A DNA stretch of 51,089 nucleotides from a virus: positions 1 to 51,089 of IMG/VR virus record IMGVR_UViG_3300048597_000630; one strand, given 5' to 3'. The notes below the pieces were generated by a model. The model was not told where the DNA came from. It searched no databases and saw only the letters and a list, made by a program, of their open reading frames with translations. Each line of letters begins with the position of its first letter. Within the stretch, counting starts at the first letter, position 1. This document shows positions 41,300-49,212 of this stretch, piece by piece. The translations under genes were made by a program, and so were the position numbers.

Positions 41300-41371
41300 C
41301 GGGATTTTTCCCGAATGCAAGTCCGTGATTCTTCCCACATGCAAATTGGCGGAAAATCGGGGAATTTCCCT
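41300..41371. promoter_or_regulatory. operator cluster between cI and cro (OR-like)
   Basis: Three related sites. O1 41300-41313, CGGGATTTTTCCCG, is a palindrome with arms CGGGA/TCCCG. O2 41325-41338, GTGATTCTTCCCAC, matches mainly in one half. O3 41358-41371, CGGGGAATTTCCCT, is close to the cI start. O1 and O2 are each flanked on the minus strand by TTGCAT, 24 bases apart. The cro promoter probably uses TTGCAT and TAATCA on the minus strand, with O1 between them. Confidence 0.75.
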
Positions 41372-41374
41372 ACT

Positions 41375-42136
41375 ATGGCTGCCAAATCAGATCTGACCAC
41401 CGTTCCCGCGACCCCCACGGCGCTCAAGGAACGCGTGCAGTCCCGGCTCGATGCCCTCGGTCTCTCCGCGCTGGCGGCCTCCACCCAGGCCGGCCAGGGC
41501 GAATCCTTCGTGCGGGATATCCTCCGCTTGCGGGTGCGCAGCCCGCGCGCCGCGGCCCTGGCGGAACTCGCCCGCGTGCTGCAGTGCTCGACGGACTATC
41601 TCTTGGGCCGCAGCGAGGAAGTTGGCGCACCGCCGGTGCCGGCCGTTTTCATCGCCGGGACCTTCGACACGTTCCCCTTACACGTTCGCCACGATGTGGC
41701 CGCCGGGGTCTGGCTCGAGCTGGAAGATCATTCCCAGGTCCCGCCCCCGCTCTCCCCGTTGCGGTCAGCGCCCGAGTGGCCGTCCGCCGATCAATGGGTG
41801 GCCCGCGTGGTGGGCGATTCAATGAACGAGCTTTATCCGGAGGGCTCCTATGTGCGGCTCGTCAGCGTCTTCGCCATGCAGAACTTCCAGCCACGCACTG
41901 GCGACCATGTCGAAGTCGTCCGCAAGCGCGACGGCGGCGCGCTGCGCGAGACGACGCTGAAGGAAGTGCGCGTCAACGACGACGGCAGCATCGACCTCGT
42001 CTGCCGCTCCAACAATCCCCGGTGGAAGGATCCGATCCCCTACCGTGACGGCGTGAAATCGCCGGACGACGGCGCCGAGGTGATGATAACCGGCCTCGTG
42101 ACCGGCGATGCCCGGATCCGTCCGGTCCGGCGCTAG
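41375..42136 (+). CDS. CI-type repressor with S24 peptidase domain
   Basis: 253 residues. The N-terminal domain (about 15-80) is a helix-turn-helix of the XRE type, with ERVQSRLDALGLSALAAS and CSTDYLLGRSEE at its end. The C-terminal domain is a LexA/S24-like peptidase: cleavage-site-like Ala110-Gly111, catalytic Ser149 in GDSMNELYPEG, and Lys196 in TTLKEVRV. It should keep the prophage silent and cleave itself after RecA activation by DNA damage. The ATG at 41375 overlaps the third operator and lacks a strong ribosome site, compatible with weak or autoregulated translation. Confidence 0.88.
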   Translation: MAAKSDLTTVPATPTALKERVQSRLDALGLSALAASTQAGQGESFVRDILRLRVRSPRAAALAELARVLQCSTDYLLGRSEEVGAPPVPAVFIAGTFDTFPLHVRHDVAAGVWLELEDHSQVPPPLSPLRSAPEWPSADQWVARVVGDSMNELYPEGSYVRLVSVFAMQNFQPRTGDHVEVVRKRDGGALRETTLKEVRVNDDGSIDLVCRSNNPRWKDPIPYRDGVKSPDDGAEVMITGLVTGDARIRPVRR

Positions 42137-42170
42137 GCTTTTGCAGGCACGATCGAGGGGAAGGCACATC

Positions 42171-42578
42171 ATGCGGTTCCCGGATACCAAGTCAGCCCGC
42201 TCCCTGACCGACTATGGCTGGGTGCTCATCCCGGTTTTAGCGATCGGCGTGGGGGTCTACTGGCTCGTCGCCAACCACCGCGCTCCGACCGAGGAAGAAA
42301 CCCGCGCCAGGCAAACATATAGCGAGGCCGCAGCGCAGCTGCGCTACGCCGCCAAGGATGCCGACAGCGTGAAGTTTCGCGAGGTCCGCGCCAGCGCGGA
42401 CGGCTGGCGGGTTTGCGGCGAGTTCAACGGCAAGAACAGCTTTGGCGCGTATGGCGGCTTCAAGCTGTTCGCCTACTCGCCGCTCGCTACACCGAAATTG
42501 GCGGTCGAGGACGACGCCGACTTCTCCGTGACTGTCACCGAGCGCTGCGCCGATTTATCGGCAACTCTAGCACGCTAG
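42171..42578 (+). CDS. membrane-anchored exported protein
   Basis: 135 residues behind GAGGGGAAGG. One transmembrane helix lies at about residues 19-36 (VLIPVLAIGVGVYWLVAN). The extracytoplasmic part contains KDADSVKFREVRA, WRVCGEFNGKNSFGAYGGFKLF, a widely seen domain with a PDSVKFR-type start and a CGExNxKNSFGxYxGF core. Two Cys may form a disulfide. It lies directly behind cI on the same strand, so it may be expressed in the lysogen. Function unknown; lysogenic conversion is a plausible role. Confidence 0.65.
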   Translation: MRFPDTKSARSLTDYGWVLIPVLAIGVGVYWLVANHRAPTEEETRARQTYSEAAAQLRYAAKDADSVKFREVRASADGWRVCGEFNGKNSFGAYGGFKLFAYSPLATPKLAVEDDADFSVTVTERCADLSATLAR

Positions 42579-42748
42579 CTGCCCGTCCACGCGCGCCCGC
42601 GACCATAAGGCCAATAGTGGCATGGCTATCGGACAACATATTCTACGACATTGTCGCTCCGTCAGTACCTGGGTGGGGGTCTAGGGCCCACGAAGTTTGT
42701 CCACCATCCGGCAATGCTGAAAGCACATAAGAAATTGGGCGGGGATCC

Positions 42749-43429
42749 ATGAAAATATTGGCTGCGGTGCTGGCATGCCTCCTTGTCGGAGGATGCGCGA
42801 CTCAAGCTCAAAAGCAGGCACAAAGGGAGGAAGGGATTGCGCAAGCTGCCGCCGGCCAACTCGAGCAGTGCCAGGCAAGGCTGAACGCAACAGCGTCGTT
42901 TCGTATCGTCTCCAGCATATTGCTCGCTCCCGGAACGGATCCGCAGCGAGTCTACAAAATGAGCATCGCCCGAAAGGCGACCACGCCGGAGAAACAAGCC
43001 ATCTTGCAGTTTTCGTCCGATGCCCAGGTTTGCAGACAAATCCAGATGGAGGCTGCAACGCAGATCGACGCGAACGTATTACGCGCCCTTGGCGAGCTTT
43101 ATTCAGCCGTCGACGGAGTATTCGTCGAAATTGTGAGCGATGAAGTGACCCTTGGAGAGGGCAACAGAAGACTGGCAAAAGCCCGCGAGGCAGGGGATCT
43201 CCGCATCGCGGCGGCGATTGCCGCACATGACCGGCAACTTGCCCAGTCTCACGATCAGGAAATTGCGCAGCGGCAAGCGGCGCTGGCGGCATACCAGAAC
43301 TGGCTGCAATCCCAACAAGCAGCGGAGAGCCAGCAGCTGGCGGCCCAGAATGTCGCGAACGCAATCAACAGGCCCGTTCACACGGTTTGCCGATCCCAGG
43401 GAAATCAGGTGGTCTGCGTCTCCCGCTAG
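42749..43429 (+). CDS. lipoprotein, likely lysogenic conversion gene
   Basis: 226 residues starting behind GGGGA. The signal is a lipobox: hydrophobic KILAAVLACLLVGGC with Cys16 as the lipidated residue. After Cys a helical, Gln-rich region follows (QAQKQAQREEG), then the main domain with two Cys pairs, and a Gln-rich coiled-coil end (QRQAALAAYQNWLQSQQAAESQQ). It lies between cI and the rightward operon, with lower GC than phage structural genes. The 170-bp gap before it holds no gene I can see. Exported proteins here may alter the envelope of the lysogen. Confidence 0.65.
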   Translation: MKILAAVLACLLVGGCATQAQKQAQREEGIAQAAAGQLEQCQARLNATASFRIVSSILLAPGTDPQRVYKMSIARKATTPEKQAILQFSSDAQVCRQIQMEAATQIDANVLRALGELYSAVDGVFVEIVSDEVTLGEGNRRLAKAREAGDLRIAAAIAAHDRQLAQSHDQEIAQRQAALAAYQNWLQSQQAAESQQLAAQNVANAINRPVHTVCRSQGNQVVCVSR

Positions 43430-43509
43430 AATTCCAGCGGAAGGCCCCAATGGCGGCCGCATTCGTCCGAGCGGCGCCCTTGAGCGTGTCGATGGCGTCT
43501 CACGTGAAA

Positions 43510-43552
43510 CGGGATTTATCCCGATTTCACCCTTGACTAGGGATTTTTCCCG
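43510..43552 (+). promoter_or_regulatory. second operator cluster and early rightward promoter (OL-like)
   Basis: Two sites. 43510-43523, CGGGATTTATCCCG, is a perfect 6-bp-arm palindrome, within a longer inverted repeat GTGAAAC...GATTTCAC (43504-43530). 43539-43552, AGGGATTTTTCCCG, differs from O1 near cI at one position of 14. A -35 TTGACT (43533-43538) and a weak -10 TAGCGT (43556-43561) at 17-bp spacing place the second operator inside the promoter. Repressor bound there would silence the operon starting at 43615. Confidence 0.72.
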
Positions 43553-43614
43553 AATTAGCGTCCCCCTCCATCAGCCCAGCCGGATCGCCCGGCGGCCCAC
43601 GATGGAGGTTTCCC

Positions 43615-44454
43615 GTGCACCCAGCGACCGCGTCCCGCGTCACCCCCCACCCTGAGCCCCTCGACGCGGGGCGCGGCCCTGGCCTCGAACTGGCGACCGC
43701 CGAGGGCGAAGGCCTCGCCGGCCCCTTCGTGATCTTCCAGCTCGGCGGCGCTGTCCTCGCCGCTGGCCATGACCTGACGGAGGTCGACGCCCGCGTCCGT
43801 GCGCTGCTCGAACGCTACGGCCAGACCGGCCTCGCCCGCCGCCTGCCCGCCGAGGACGCCGGCATCGACCTGCGCGGCACCACGATCCGCGTCTGGGAGG
43901 AGGGCCAGTGCACCATCGGCGCGCTTTACCGCGCCTGCTGCGATGACGACCTGGTGCGCTGCGTCGCCCGCGGCGAGCGCCTCGAGGTCCCCTACTCCCT
44001 CTCCCCCGGCGAGCCGATCGTCCTGCGCGAAGGCCCGGTCCGCCTCCACCTCGAAGCCGCGCCCGAAGTGCTCGTCACCCACGCCAACGACGCGGACGAA
44101 ACGCAGGAACGCCCGCTGGGCCCGGCCCCCAAGCCGTTCACGGCCGCGGACATCATCGGCCTACGCGAGTTCGGCCGCGACCCGGCCCTCCCCACCGCCG
44201 CCGTCGAGCAGGCGGTCCGCAGCGCCTCCGAACGCCTGCTGCGCAGCTTCGCCAGCCTTGTGTCTCGTCCCTCCCTCGACGGCTGCAACGATCTCTGGCT
44301 GGCCAAGGCCGCCCGCCAGCTCGCCCGCGCCGCCGATTGCATCGACAACGCGCTGCGCTTCGGCCCTGAAGCGCCGCCAGGCTTTCGGCACTCCGGCCAC
44401 CCGGCGGCACCCTCGCTGCGCGCCCAGATGGCCGAACGCGAAGGGCGCGCCTGA
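43615..44454 (+). CDS. hypothetical protein, first gene of the rightward operon
   Basis: 279 residues from a GTG behind GGAGG. The N-terminal half is acidic and rich in Gly/Ala/Leu, with GPFVIFQLGGAVLAAGHDL, and has three Cys near residues 100-116 (QCTIGALYRACCDDDLVRC). The C-terminal region is helical, with LWLAKAARQLARAADCIDNALRFG near 229-252. I recognise no known domain. Its first place after the repressed promoter suggests early expression, where such genes often act on host functions. Confidence 0.5.
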   Translation: MHPATASRVTPHPEPLDAGRGPGLELATAEGEGLAGPFVIFQLGGAVLAAGHDLTEVDARVRALLERYGQTGLARRLPAEDAGIDLRGTTIRVWEEGQCTIGALYRACCDDDLVRCVARGERLEVPYSLSPGEPIVLREGPVRLHLEAAPEVLVTHANDADETQERPLGPAPKPFTAADIIGLREFGRDPALPTAAVEQAVRSASERLLRSFASLVSRPSLDGCNDLWLAKAARQLARAADCIDNALRFGPEAPPGFRHSGHPAAPSLRAQMAEREGRA

Positions 44455-44711
44455 TGCAGAGGCTCGATAATCGCCTACAGGGCGTCGAATGCGTCATCGT
44501 CTCCGGACCGATGGCTTGCGGTAAAACCCGCAACGCGGAGGCGCTTCGCACCGGCCTCAACTGCGCTGCCGTATACGAATACGAGGAGAAGTACCCCCTC
44601 CCCGAGGGCCGCCCAGTCCTCGTGCTCACGAATAAACCCCTCGAGCACTTCACGCACCTCAGCGGGGCGATCCTTATCTCGTTCGACCGCGCCATGCAGG
44701 CGACGCCATGA
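44454..44711 (+). CDS. 85-residue protein with Walker A motif
   Basis: The ATG shares its A with the previous stop (TGATG). The sequence contains VIVSGPMACGKTRNAEALR, a clear GxxxxGKT P-loop near residues 18-25, then the beta-strand-like RPVLVLTN and AILISFDRA. It is much shorter than normal P-loop NTPases and has no obvious Walker B Asp, although SFDRA near 75-79 could contribute one. A truncated kinase or a nucleotide-binding regulator is possible. Coupling on both sides supports a real gene. Confidence 0.55.
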   Translation: MQRLDNRLQGVECVIVSGPMACGKTRNAEALRTGLNCAAVYEYEEKYPLPEGRPVLVLTNKPLEHFTHLSGAILISFDRAMQATP

Positions 44712-45172
44712 CAGCCCTGCGCCTCTATGAGCTGATCAATCCCAGCGACAAGATCACCTTCCGCGCGACTCCGACTGACGCCGCGGTCATCGCCGAGATT
44801 GTCGCCATGTCGATGCTGTTCGTGAAGGACATCGAGACGGGCGATACGCCGACGATCCCGGACGTGTGGTCGGAGCGCGCGGTGATCTGGGCGAGCGCCG
44901 AACGCATCGCCGCCTATGCCGACGCTTTCGACTCGTTCCTGATCGGCTCGCCGCGCAAGCGCGCGATGTTCGAGCGCGCCGCGCCGGAAGGCGAGGAACG
45001 CAAAGCGTTCGAGCTGCGCCGCGCGGACTATCACACGCGCGCCTGCACCTCGCTGAACGACATCTGCACCCGCTTCTGGAGAATCGCGGCCGAGATTCGC
45101 GCCGAGCATCCCGCGCCGCCGCCGGCGGCCGACATCGGGGCGAATGCCGCGCCGGCCGCGGGGTTCTTCTGA
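44708..45172 (+). CDS. hypothetical helical protein
   Basis: 154 residues, ATGA overlap with the previous gene. It is mainly helical, with LRLYELINPSDKITFRA, DAAVIAEIVAMSML and ADYHTRACTSLNDICTRFWRIAAEI, and an Ala/Pro-rich tail. No domain is recognised. It sits inside the rightward early operon. Confidence 0.5.
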   Translation: MTALRLYELINPSDKITFRATPTDAAVIAEIVAMSMLFVKDIETGDTPTIPDVWSERAVIWASAERIAAYADAFDSFLIGSPRKRAMFERAAPEGEERKAFELRRADYHTRACTSLNDICTRFWRIAAEIRAEHPAPPPAADIGANAAPAAGFF

Positions 45173-45642
45173 TGCCCACTCCATCGACCCCCGAGGCGGA
45201 GCTGCGCGCCTTCCTCACCGAGCGCACCGAAATGGCGCCGGGCTTCATCCTGTCGCATGAACGGCTCTACAAGGCCTATCGCGCCTGGCACGCGGCGCAG
45301 CCCGAACGGCGCACCCCGCGCCCGATGGCAAGCGGCCTCTTCACCCGCCTTCTCAAGCAGCGCGGCCTCAAGCGCGCCAAGTTCGCGCACCGGCCCGACG
45401 ATCACGCCTGGCAATGGGTGGGGCTCGACTTCAAGCCGGGCTGGGCGCCGGAGGTGAAGACGGCGCAGCGCATCAGCGCCGACATCTGCAAACACGGCAC
45501 AGTGCGCCTGCACCTCTACGACGAGCTGCGCCGCGTCTTCGCCGTTGCACCGATGGATCAGGCGACCGCCCTGGCCCTCGCCGCCGAGATCAGCGCCACC
45601 GTCACCGCCGGTGGCCGCGAAACCTGCGCAGGGTCCGCGTGA
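45172..45642 (+). CDS. winged-helix protein resembling primase C-terminal domain
   Basis: 156 residues, TGATG overlap. It contains LRAFLTERTEMAPGFILSHERLYKAYRAWHAAQ and MASGLFTRLLKQRGLKRAKF. This is the pattern of the winged-helix domain at the C-terminus of P4-type primases and related D5 proteins (compare LFHDYEAWSKDNGHEPV in the primase-helicase at 33160). The rest includes AWQWVGLDFKPGWAP. It could regulate or recruit the replication proteins; it lacks any catalytic motif. Confidence 0.5.
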   Translation: MPTPSTPEAELRAFLTERTEMAPGFILSHERLYKAYRAWHAAQPERRTPRPMASGLFTRLLKQRGLKRAKFAHRPDDHAWQWVGLDFKPGWAPEVKTAQRISADICKHGTVRLHLYDELRRVFAVAPMDQATALALAAEISATVTAGGRETCAGSA

Positions 45643-45665
45643 TGTATGCACAAATCCGAGGCCCG

Positions 45666-46547
45666 TTACTCCGACCAGATAGCTTTGCGTTCCTTGATGA
45701 AGGCATCCACCAGGGGCGACAGGAGATTGAAGACCGCGGTATTGTCCGAAATATCAGGCGCCTCGTCGATTGCCTTATCCAATCTGGCGTAGATCTCCCC
45801 GTGGTTCAGAACCACGCCGGTAGCAACGGCCTCCAAATTCGTTTTCTGAAACCGGTCAAACGCTTGGATGATCTCGACGAGCCAACCTGCCACCATTTTT
45901 TGTTCATTCCTCATCTCAAGCACGGCGCGATAGGAGCTCGAACCGATCCTACCGGCATCGTCGAAGTGCCCGACGAGCCGGCGAATCCCCATTTCCGACC
46001 GTTCGCCGAGAAGTTGCACTTCGATCGAAAGTGCGAGCGGAAGAGCAGCGAGCGCGCGCGCCTCGAAAAAGTGGACCCGCATCTCGATCATGTCCCGCAG
46101 CTCGCGGCTGCCAATCTTAGCGTCGTTATCCGCCCAAAACTGGACTTCATGAACGTCCCAGTAGTGCGCGGCAACCTCGCGAAGCGTTCGTGCGGCAGCC
46201 GAGATCGCAATTGCCGGCTCGAGGCGACGCACGTTCCCCAAAAGCCGCGATGCCGTGTGTTGGAGGAAAATGCTGGATCTCTGCGCTTCCTCGCCGGCAA
46301 CTACTGCAGCCTTGCGGTCGTCTTCTCGGTCCTCAAATCGCACAATTTCGACGGCAGCGATGATCGCGATTCCAGCGCCAATCAGTGCGCCCATGTCGAA
46401 TGCAAAACCGCCAGCCCACCACATCGCCGCCAGCGCGATTGTTGCGCCAACGACGACACCGCCCTTCTGAAATGCGTTCAGCCGATCCCAATTAGACCGC
46501 GCAGCGCGCAGGCTGAATATCGTTTCACGCTGTTTCCCATCACTCAT
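45666..46547 (-). CDS. membrane protein on the opposite strand, candidate moron
   Basis: 293 residues from the ATG at 46547. Residues about 30-72 form two adjacent membrane helices (GGVVVGATIALAAMWW, ALIGAGIAIIAAVEI). The remaining 220 residues are soluble and helical (EDREDDRKAAVVAGEEAQ, WLVEIIQAFDRFQK). Two N-terminal helices followed by a cytoplasmic helical domain are seen in SLATT-type effectors and some exclusion proteins, but I claim no family. It faces against an otherwise rightward, coupled operon, and its GC is lower than that of neighbours. A moron with a role in exclusion or lysogen fitness is likely. Confidence 0.55.
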   Translation of the reverse strand: MSDGKQRETIFSLRAARSNWDRLNAFQKGGVVVGATIALAAMWWAGGFAFDMGALIGAGIAIIAAVEIVRFEDREDDRKAAVVAGEEAQRSSIFLQHTASRLLGNVRRLEPAIAISAAARTLREVAAHYWDVHEVQFWADNDAKIGSRELRDMIEMRVHFFEARALAALPLALSIEVQLLGERSEMGIRRLVGHFDDAGRIGSSSYRAVLEMRNEQKMVAGWLVEIIQAFDRFQKTNLEAVATGVVLNHGEIYARLDKAIDEAPDISDNTAVFNLLSPLVDAFIKERKAIWSE

Positions 46548-46606
46548 GGAGTGAAGAGGCCCTGCCCTGCCATTCGCCGCAATGCGACATGGAGGCTCGC
46601 CGCCTG

Positions 46607-46957
46607 ATGCCGATCCGCCCCGAGAATCGCGCACGCTACCCGAAAGACTGGCCCGCCATCTCGCTGGAGGTGCGCGAGCGCGCCCGTTGGCGCTGCGAGG
46701 GTTCGCCGGCATTTCCTGAATGTCGCGCCCAGCAGGGCAACCCGCATCCCAGAACCGGCGGCACAGTCGTGCTCACGGTCGGCCACCTCGACCACACGCC
46801 CGAAAACAATGGCGAGCCGGGCAATCGGCCGAACCTCAAGGCGTGGTGCCAGCGCTGCCACAATACCTATGACGCGCCGACGCGCCGTGCCGGCGTCAAG
46901 AGCCGCGCGCGTGCTCAGCGCGCGGCTGCGGATCTCTTTGCGGACGCCCCCACATGA
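46607..46957 (+). CDS. HNH-type zinc-binding nuclease-like protein
   Basis: 116 residues from an ATG with GGAGG upstream. It contains RARWRCEGSPAFPECRAQQGNPH, VVLTVGHLDHTPENN and LKAWCQRCHNTYDAP. The HLDH motif, the Cys pairs (CEGS/PEC and CQRCH) and the downstream Tyr fit the HNH fold: His of HLDH as the catalytic base and CxxCH as metal ligands. Related small HNH-like proteins are frequent in prophages; their targets are unknown. An in-frame ATG at 46589 has no ribosome site. Confidence 0.72.
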   Translation: MPIRPENRARYPKDWPAISLEVRERARWRCEGSPAFPECRAQQGNPHPRTGGTVVLTVGHLDHTPENNGEPGNRPNLKAWCQRCHNTYDAPTRRAGVKSRARAQRAAADLFADAPT

Positions 46958-47445
46958 AGGCCCTGACCATCTGGCAACCATGGGCCTCGCTCATCGCGAT
47001 CGGGGCGAAGCCCTACGAGTTCCGCAGCTGGCCGGCACCGCGCGCCCTCCGCGGCCTGCGCATCGTGATCCATGCCGGCGCGCGCCCGGTGCGCAAGGCC
47101 GAGGTGAAGGGGCTGCTCGCCCAGCTGGCGTCGGAGCATCACTGGCGCACTGGCCTCGCGCGGGAAATCGCCCTGCCGATGCTGGAGCGCGTCGTGCGCG
47201 ACGAGCTCGTGCTGGCGCTCGGGCACGGTCTCGGCACCGCCATTCTCGGCGAGCCGACCAAGGCACCGCACCTGCCCGGCATGCCGGCGCTCGGCTACGG
47301 CTTCAACGATTCCGATCGCGACGAACACGCCAACTATGGCTGGCCCCTCATCGACTGGCGCGCCTTCGAACCCGCCGTGCCGTGCCGCGGTGCGCAAGGC
47401 TTCTGGGACTGGCCCCGCGACCTTCCTCAATTGAACACACCATAG
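46954..47445 (+). CDS. ASCH domain protein
   Basis: 163 residues, ATGA overlap. It opens MKALTIWQPWASLIAIGAKPYEFRSWPAPRALRGLRIVIHAGARP, the standard ASCH/PUA-like opening found in phage proteins (KALTIWQPWA...GxKxxExRSW). The ending has YGWPLIDWRAFEPAVPCRGAQGFWDWP. ASCH domains bind RNA or modified nucleotides, and some act on N4-acetylcytidine. The substrate here is unknown. It is located with HNH and cupin-like genes. Confidence 0.8.
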   Translation: MKALTIWQPWASLIAIGAKPYEFRSWPAPRALRGLRIVIHAGARPVRKAEVKGLLAQLASEHHWRTGLAREIALPMLERVVRDELVLALGHGLGTAILGEPTKAPHLPGMPALGYGFNDSDRDEHANYGWPLIDWRAFEPAVPCRGAQGFWDWPRDLPQLNTP

Positions 47446-47455
47446 AGGAGTGACC

Positions 47456-48022
47456 ATGCTCAAGGATTTCACCCCCACCAAGGAGACCATAAGTCTACAT
47501 GGTCTTGGCTTCATCCAGGTCGTGCTGGGCGGCCATCAGCGCCTGCACGTTTGGCACCCTGATCTGCCGCGCCGAAATTGCTTCGAGCACTCCGCCGTCC
47601 ACAATCACCGCTTCAGCTTCACTTCGCGCGTTCTGAAAGGCGTGCAGGTCAACCAGCGCTGCGACGTCGAGATCGTGAAGCCTGAGACCGGATCGCATTT
47701 GCTGATCAGCCACAACGGGCCGCGCAGCGAAAAGGGTGGGCGCCTCAGCGATCCCGTCGCCGATGTGAACATCTACGAGCGACCGCTCGAGCGCTACGAG
47801 GCCGGGTGGAGCTACGAAATGCCGGCCTATGAGTATCACTACACGCCCTGCGCCGGCATTGTCGTCACCTTGATGACCAAGCATGCCGAGCATGCGGTTC
47901 ATGCCAACAGCACGTGCCGTCGCGGGATCGATTTTCACTACGACTTCGACCGCTTCCAGCTCTCTCCGGCGCAGCTCTTCGCCTTTGTCGCGGACGCATT
48001 GGGAGGATCAATCGATGCCTGA
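47456..48022 (+). CDS. cupin-like phage protein
   Basis: 188 residues from the ATG at 47456, behind GAGGAG at 6 bases; a GTG at 47450 is in frame but overlaps that ribosome site. It contains EHSAVHNHRFSFTSRVLKGVQVNQ, a His-x-His with a following Gly as in the first cupin motif, and later SYEMPAYEYHYTP with another His. These could bind a metal in a double-stranded beta-helix. Substrate unknown. Confidence 0.6.
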   Translation: MLKDFTPTKETISLHGLGFIQVVLGGHQRLHVWHPDLPRRNCFEHSAVHNHRFSFTSRVLKGVQVNQRCDVEIVKPETGSHLLISHNGPRSEKGGRLSDPVADVNIYERPLERYEAGWSYEMPAYEYHYTPCAGIVVTLMTKHAEHAVHANSTCRRGIDFHYDFDRFQLSPAQLFAFVADALGGSIDA

Positions 48023-48362
48023 GTCACACCTGAATGCAGCAGCCACCGATGTACTCGCTGAACGGCATCGCCAGATCACTCTTGAAGGCTGGAGCCCAGA
48101 GCACGACGACAAACATGCTGACGGCGCCCTCGCGCGCGCCGGCGCTGCCTACGCCCTCATGGCTGATCGCGAGCTGCATCTAAAGCGCGAGATGACGCCG
48201 GGATGGTGGCCTTGGGCAGCCGTGTGGTGGAAGCCGAAAGACCGCCGCGCCGACCTCGTCCGCGCCGGAGCTCTCATCCTCGCAGAGATCGAGCGTCTTG
48301 ATCGCGCTTCCCCGCCTCAGCAGCGAAACCACCCTGGCGCCGAAATCGCGGGCGACGACTGA
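48015..48362 (+). CDS. conserved phage protein with HDD motif
   Basis: 115 residues starting 8 bases before the previous stop. It contains LAERHRQITLEGWSPEHDDKHADGALARAGAAYAL, then WPWAAVWWKPKDRRADLVRAGALILAEIERLDR. This ERxRQ...EGW...HDD...WWKPxDxRRxLVxAGALILAEIERLDR pattern is common in tailed phages of Proteobacteria. The Glu/His/Asp-rich helices could coordinate metal as in all-alpha nucleotide pyrophosphatases, but no function has been shown to my knowledge. Confidence 0.65.
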   Translation: MPESHLNAAATDVLAERHRQITLEGWSPEHDDKHADGALARAGAAYALMADRELHLKREMTPGWWPWAAVWWKPKDRRADLVRAGALILAEIERLDRASPPQQRNHPGAEIAGDD

Positions 48363-48449
48363 TGTTGTCGCAAAGGCGTCGACGCCGAAAGACAGATTCG
48401 GGCAGGATGCAAAGTGTCGCCCTAGCAGCGGCCCCGGGTGTACCCTGTC

Positions 48450-49205
48450 ATGACTTCAAACGCCGATTCTTTTGCAGACGCCCCGATCGCCTTCTTGGAC
48501 GAGGCGGGAACATCGCGCGACGAGCGCTATTGCACAGTTGGCGGCTTCGTCACGACAAGCCAGGCGCACCGCGACAGCGCGCATCGGCATATCGAGCGAC
48601 TACTAGATCAACTAGTGCCGGCGGTCGATCGCGACGGCTACATCTTTCATGCAACAGATATCTACTCCGGGCGCGGCGTTCACCAGAATTGGTCGCTGCA
48701 GACACGCAAGACCCTCATGACGCGTCTCGCGATGGTGCCCGTCGAGCTAGGTCTACCGGTAATCATCGGTCACAACGACAAAGAGAACACGCAATATGTC
48801 CCCGAGCATCCTGGCGACGTCAGCAAGGATGCCTACTCTTACAGCCACGCCTTTGCACAGGCCCTGCCACGCCTCGAGTTCTACGCACGCGAGACAACAC
48901 CTCCGGGCGTCAAGGTGTCCATCGTCGCAGAGGAGAATGGCAAGCTGCGACAGATGGCGCTCTACGGGCTAGCGCGATTGAGCGATCCCGAGAAAGTCTG
49001 GACGCCCTCGCCAGGCACTACAATTGTCTGGCCTTTGGAACGCATTGCAGAACCCGTGTTTGTCGCGAAGGCGGCCGAGCCTCTTTTGCAACTTGCCGAT
49101 CTGATCGCCTTCGTGACCCGTCGAGCCTACCTCGAAAAGCCGGACGCAAAGCCGATACTCCGCCTCTTCCATCGTCAGATCGTGTTGTTGCCCCATCAGC
49201 GATGA
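48450..49205 (+). CDS. DUF3800 family protein (RNase H-like fold)
   Basis: 251 residues from the ATG at 48450; a GTG at 48438 would add four. The N-terminus has PIAFLDEAGTSRDERYCTVGGF, with the acidic DExG typical of DUF3800, and the C-terminus has LLQLADLIAFVTRRAYL, the conserved QLADLIA motif. The fold is thought to be RNase H-like with acidic metal-binding residues. GC is slightly lower than neighbours. Members occur in phages and defence islands; activity is uncertain. Confidence 0.78.
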   Translation: MTSNADSFADAPIAFLDEAGTSRDERYCTVGGFVTTSQAHRDSAHRHIERLLDQLVPAVDRDGYIFHATDIYSGRGVHQNWSLQTRKTLMTRLAMVPVELGLPVIIGHNDKENTQYVPEHPGDVSKDAYSYSHAFAQALPRLEFYARETTPPGVKVSIVAEENGKLRQMALYGLARLSDPEKVWTPSPGTTIVWPLERIAEPVFVAKAAEPLLQLADLIAFVTRRAYLEKPDAKPILRLFHRQIVLLPHQR

Positions 49206-49212
49206 TCGGAGA

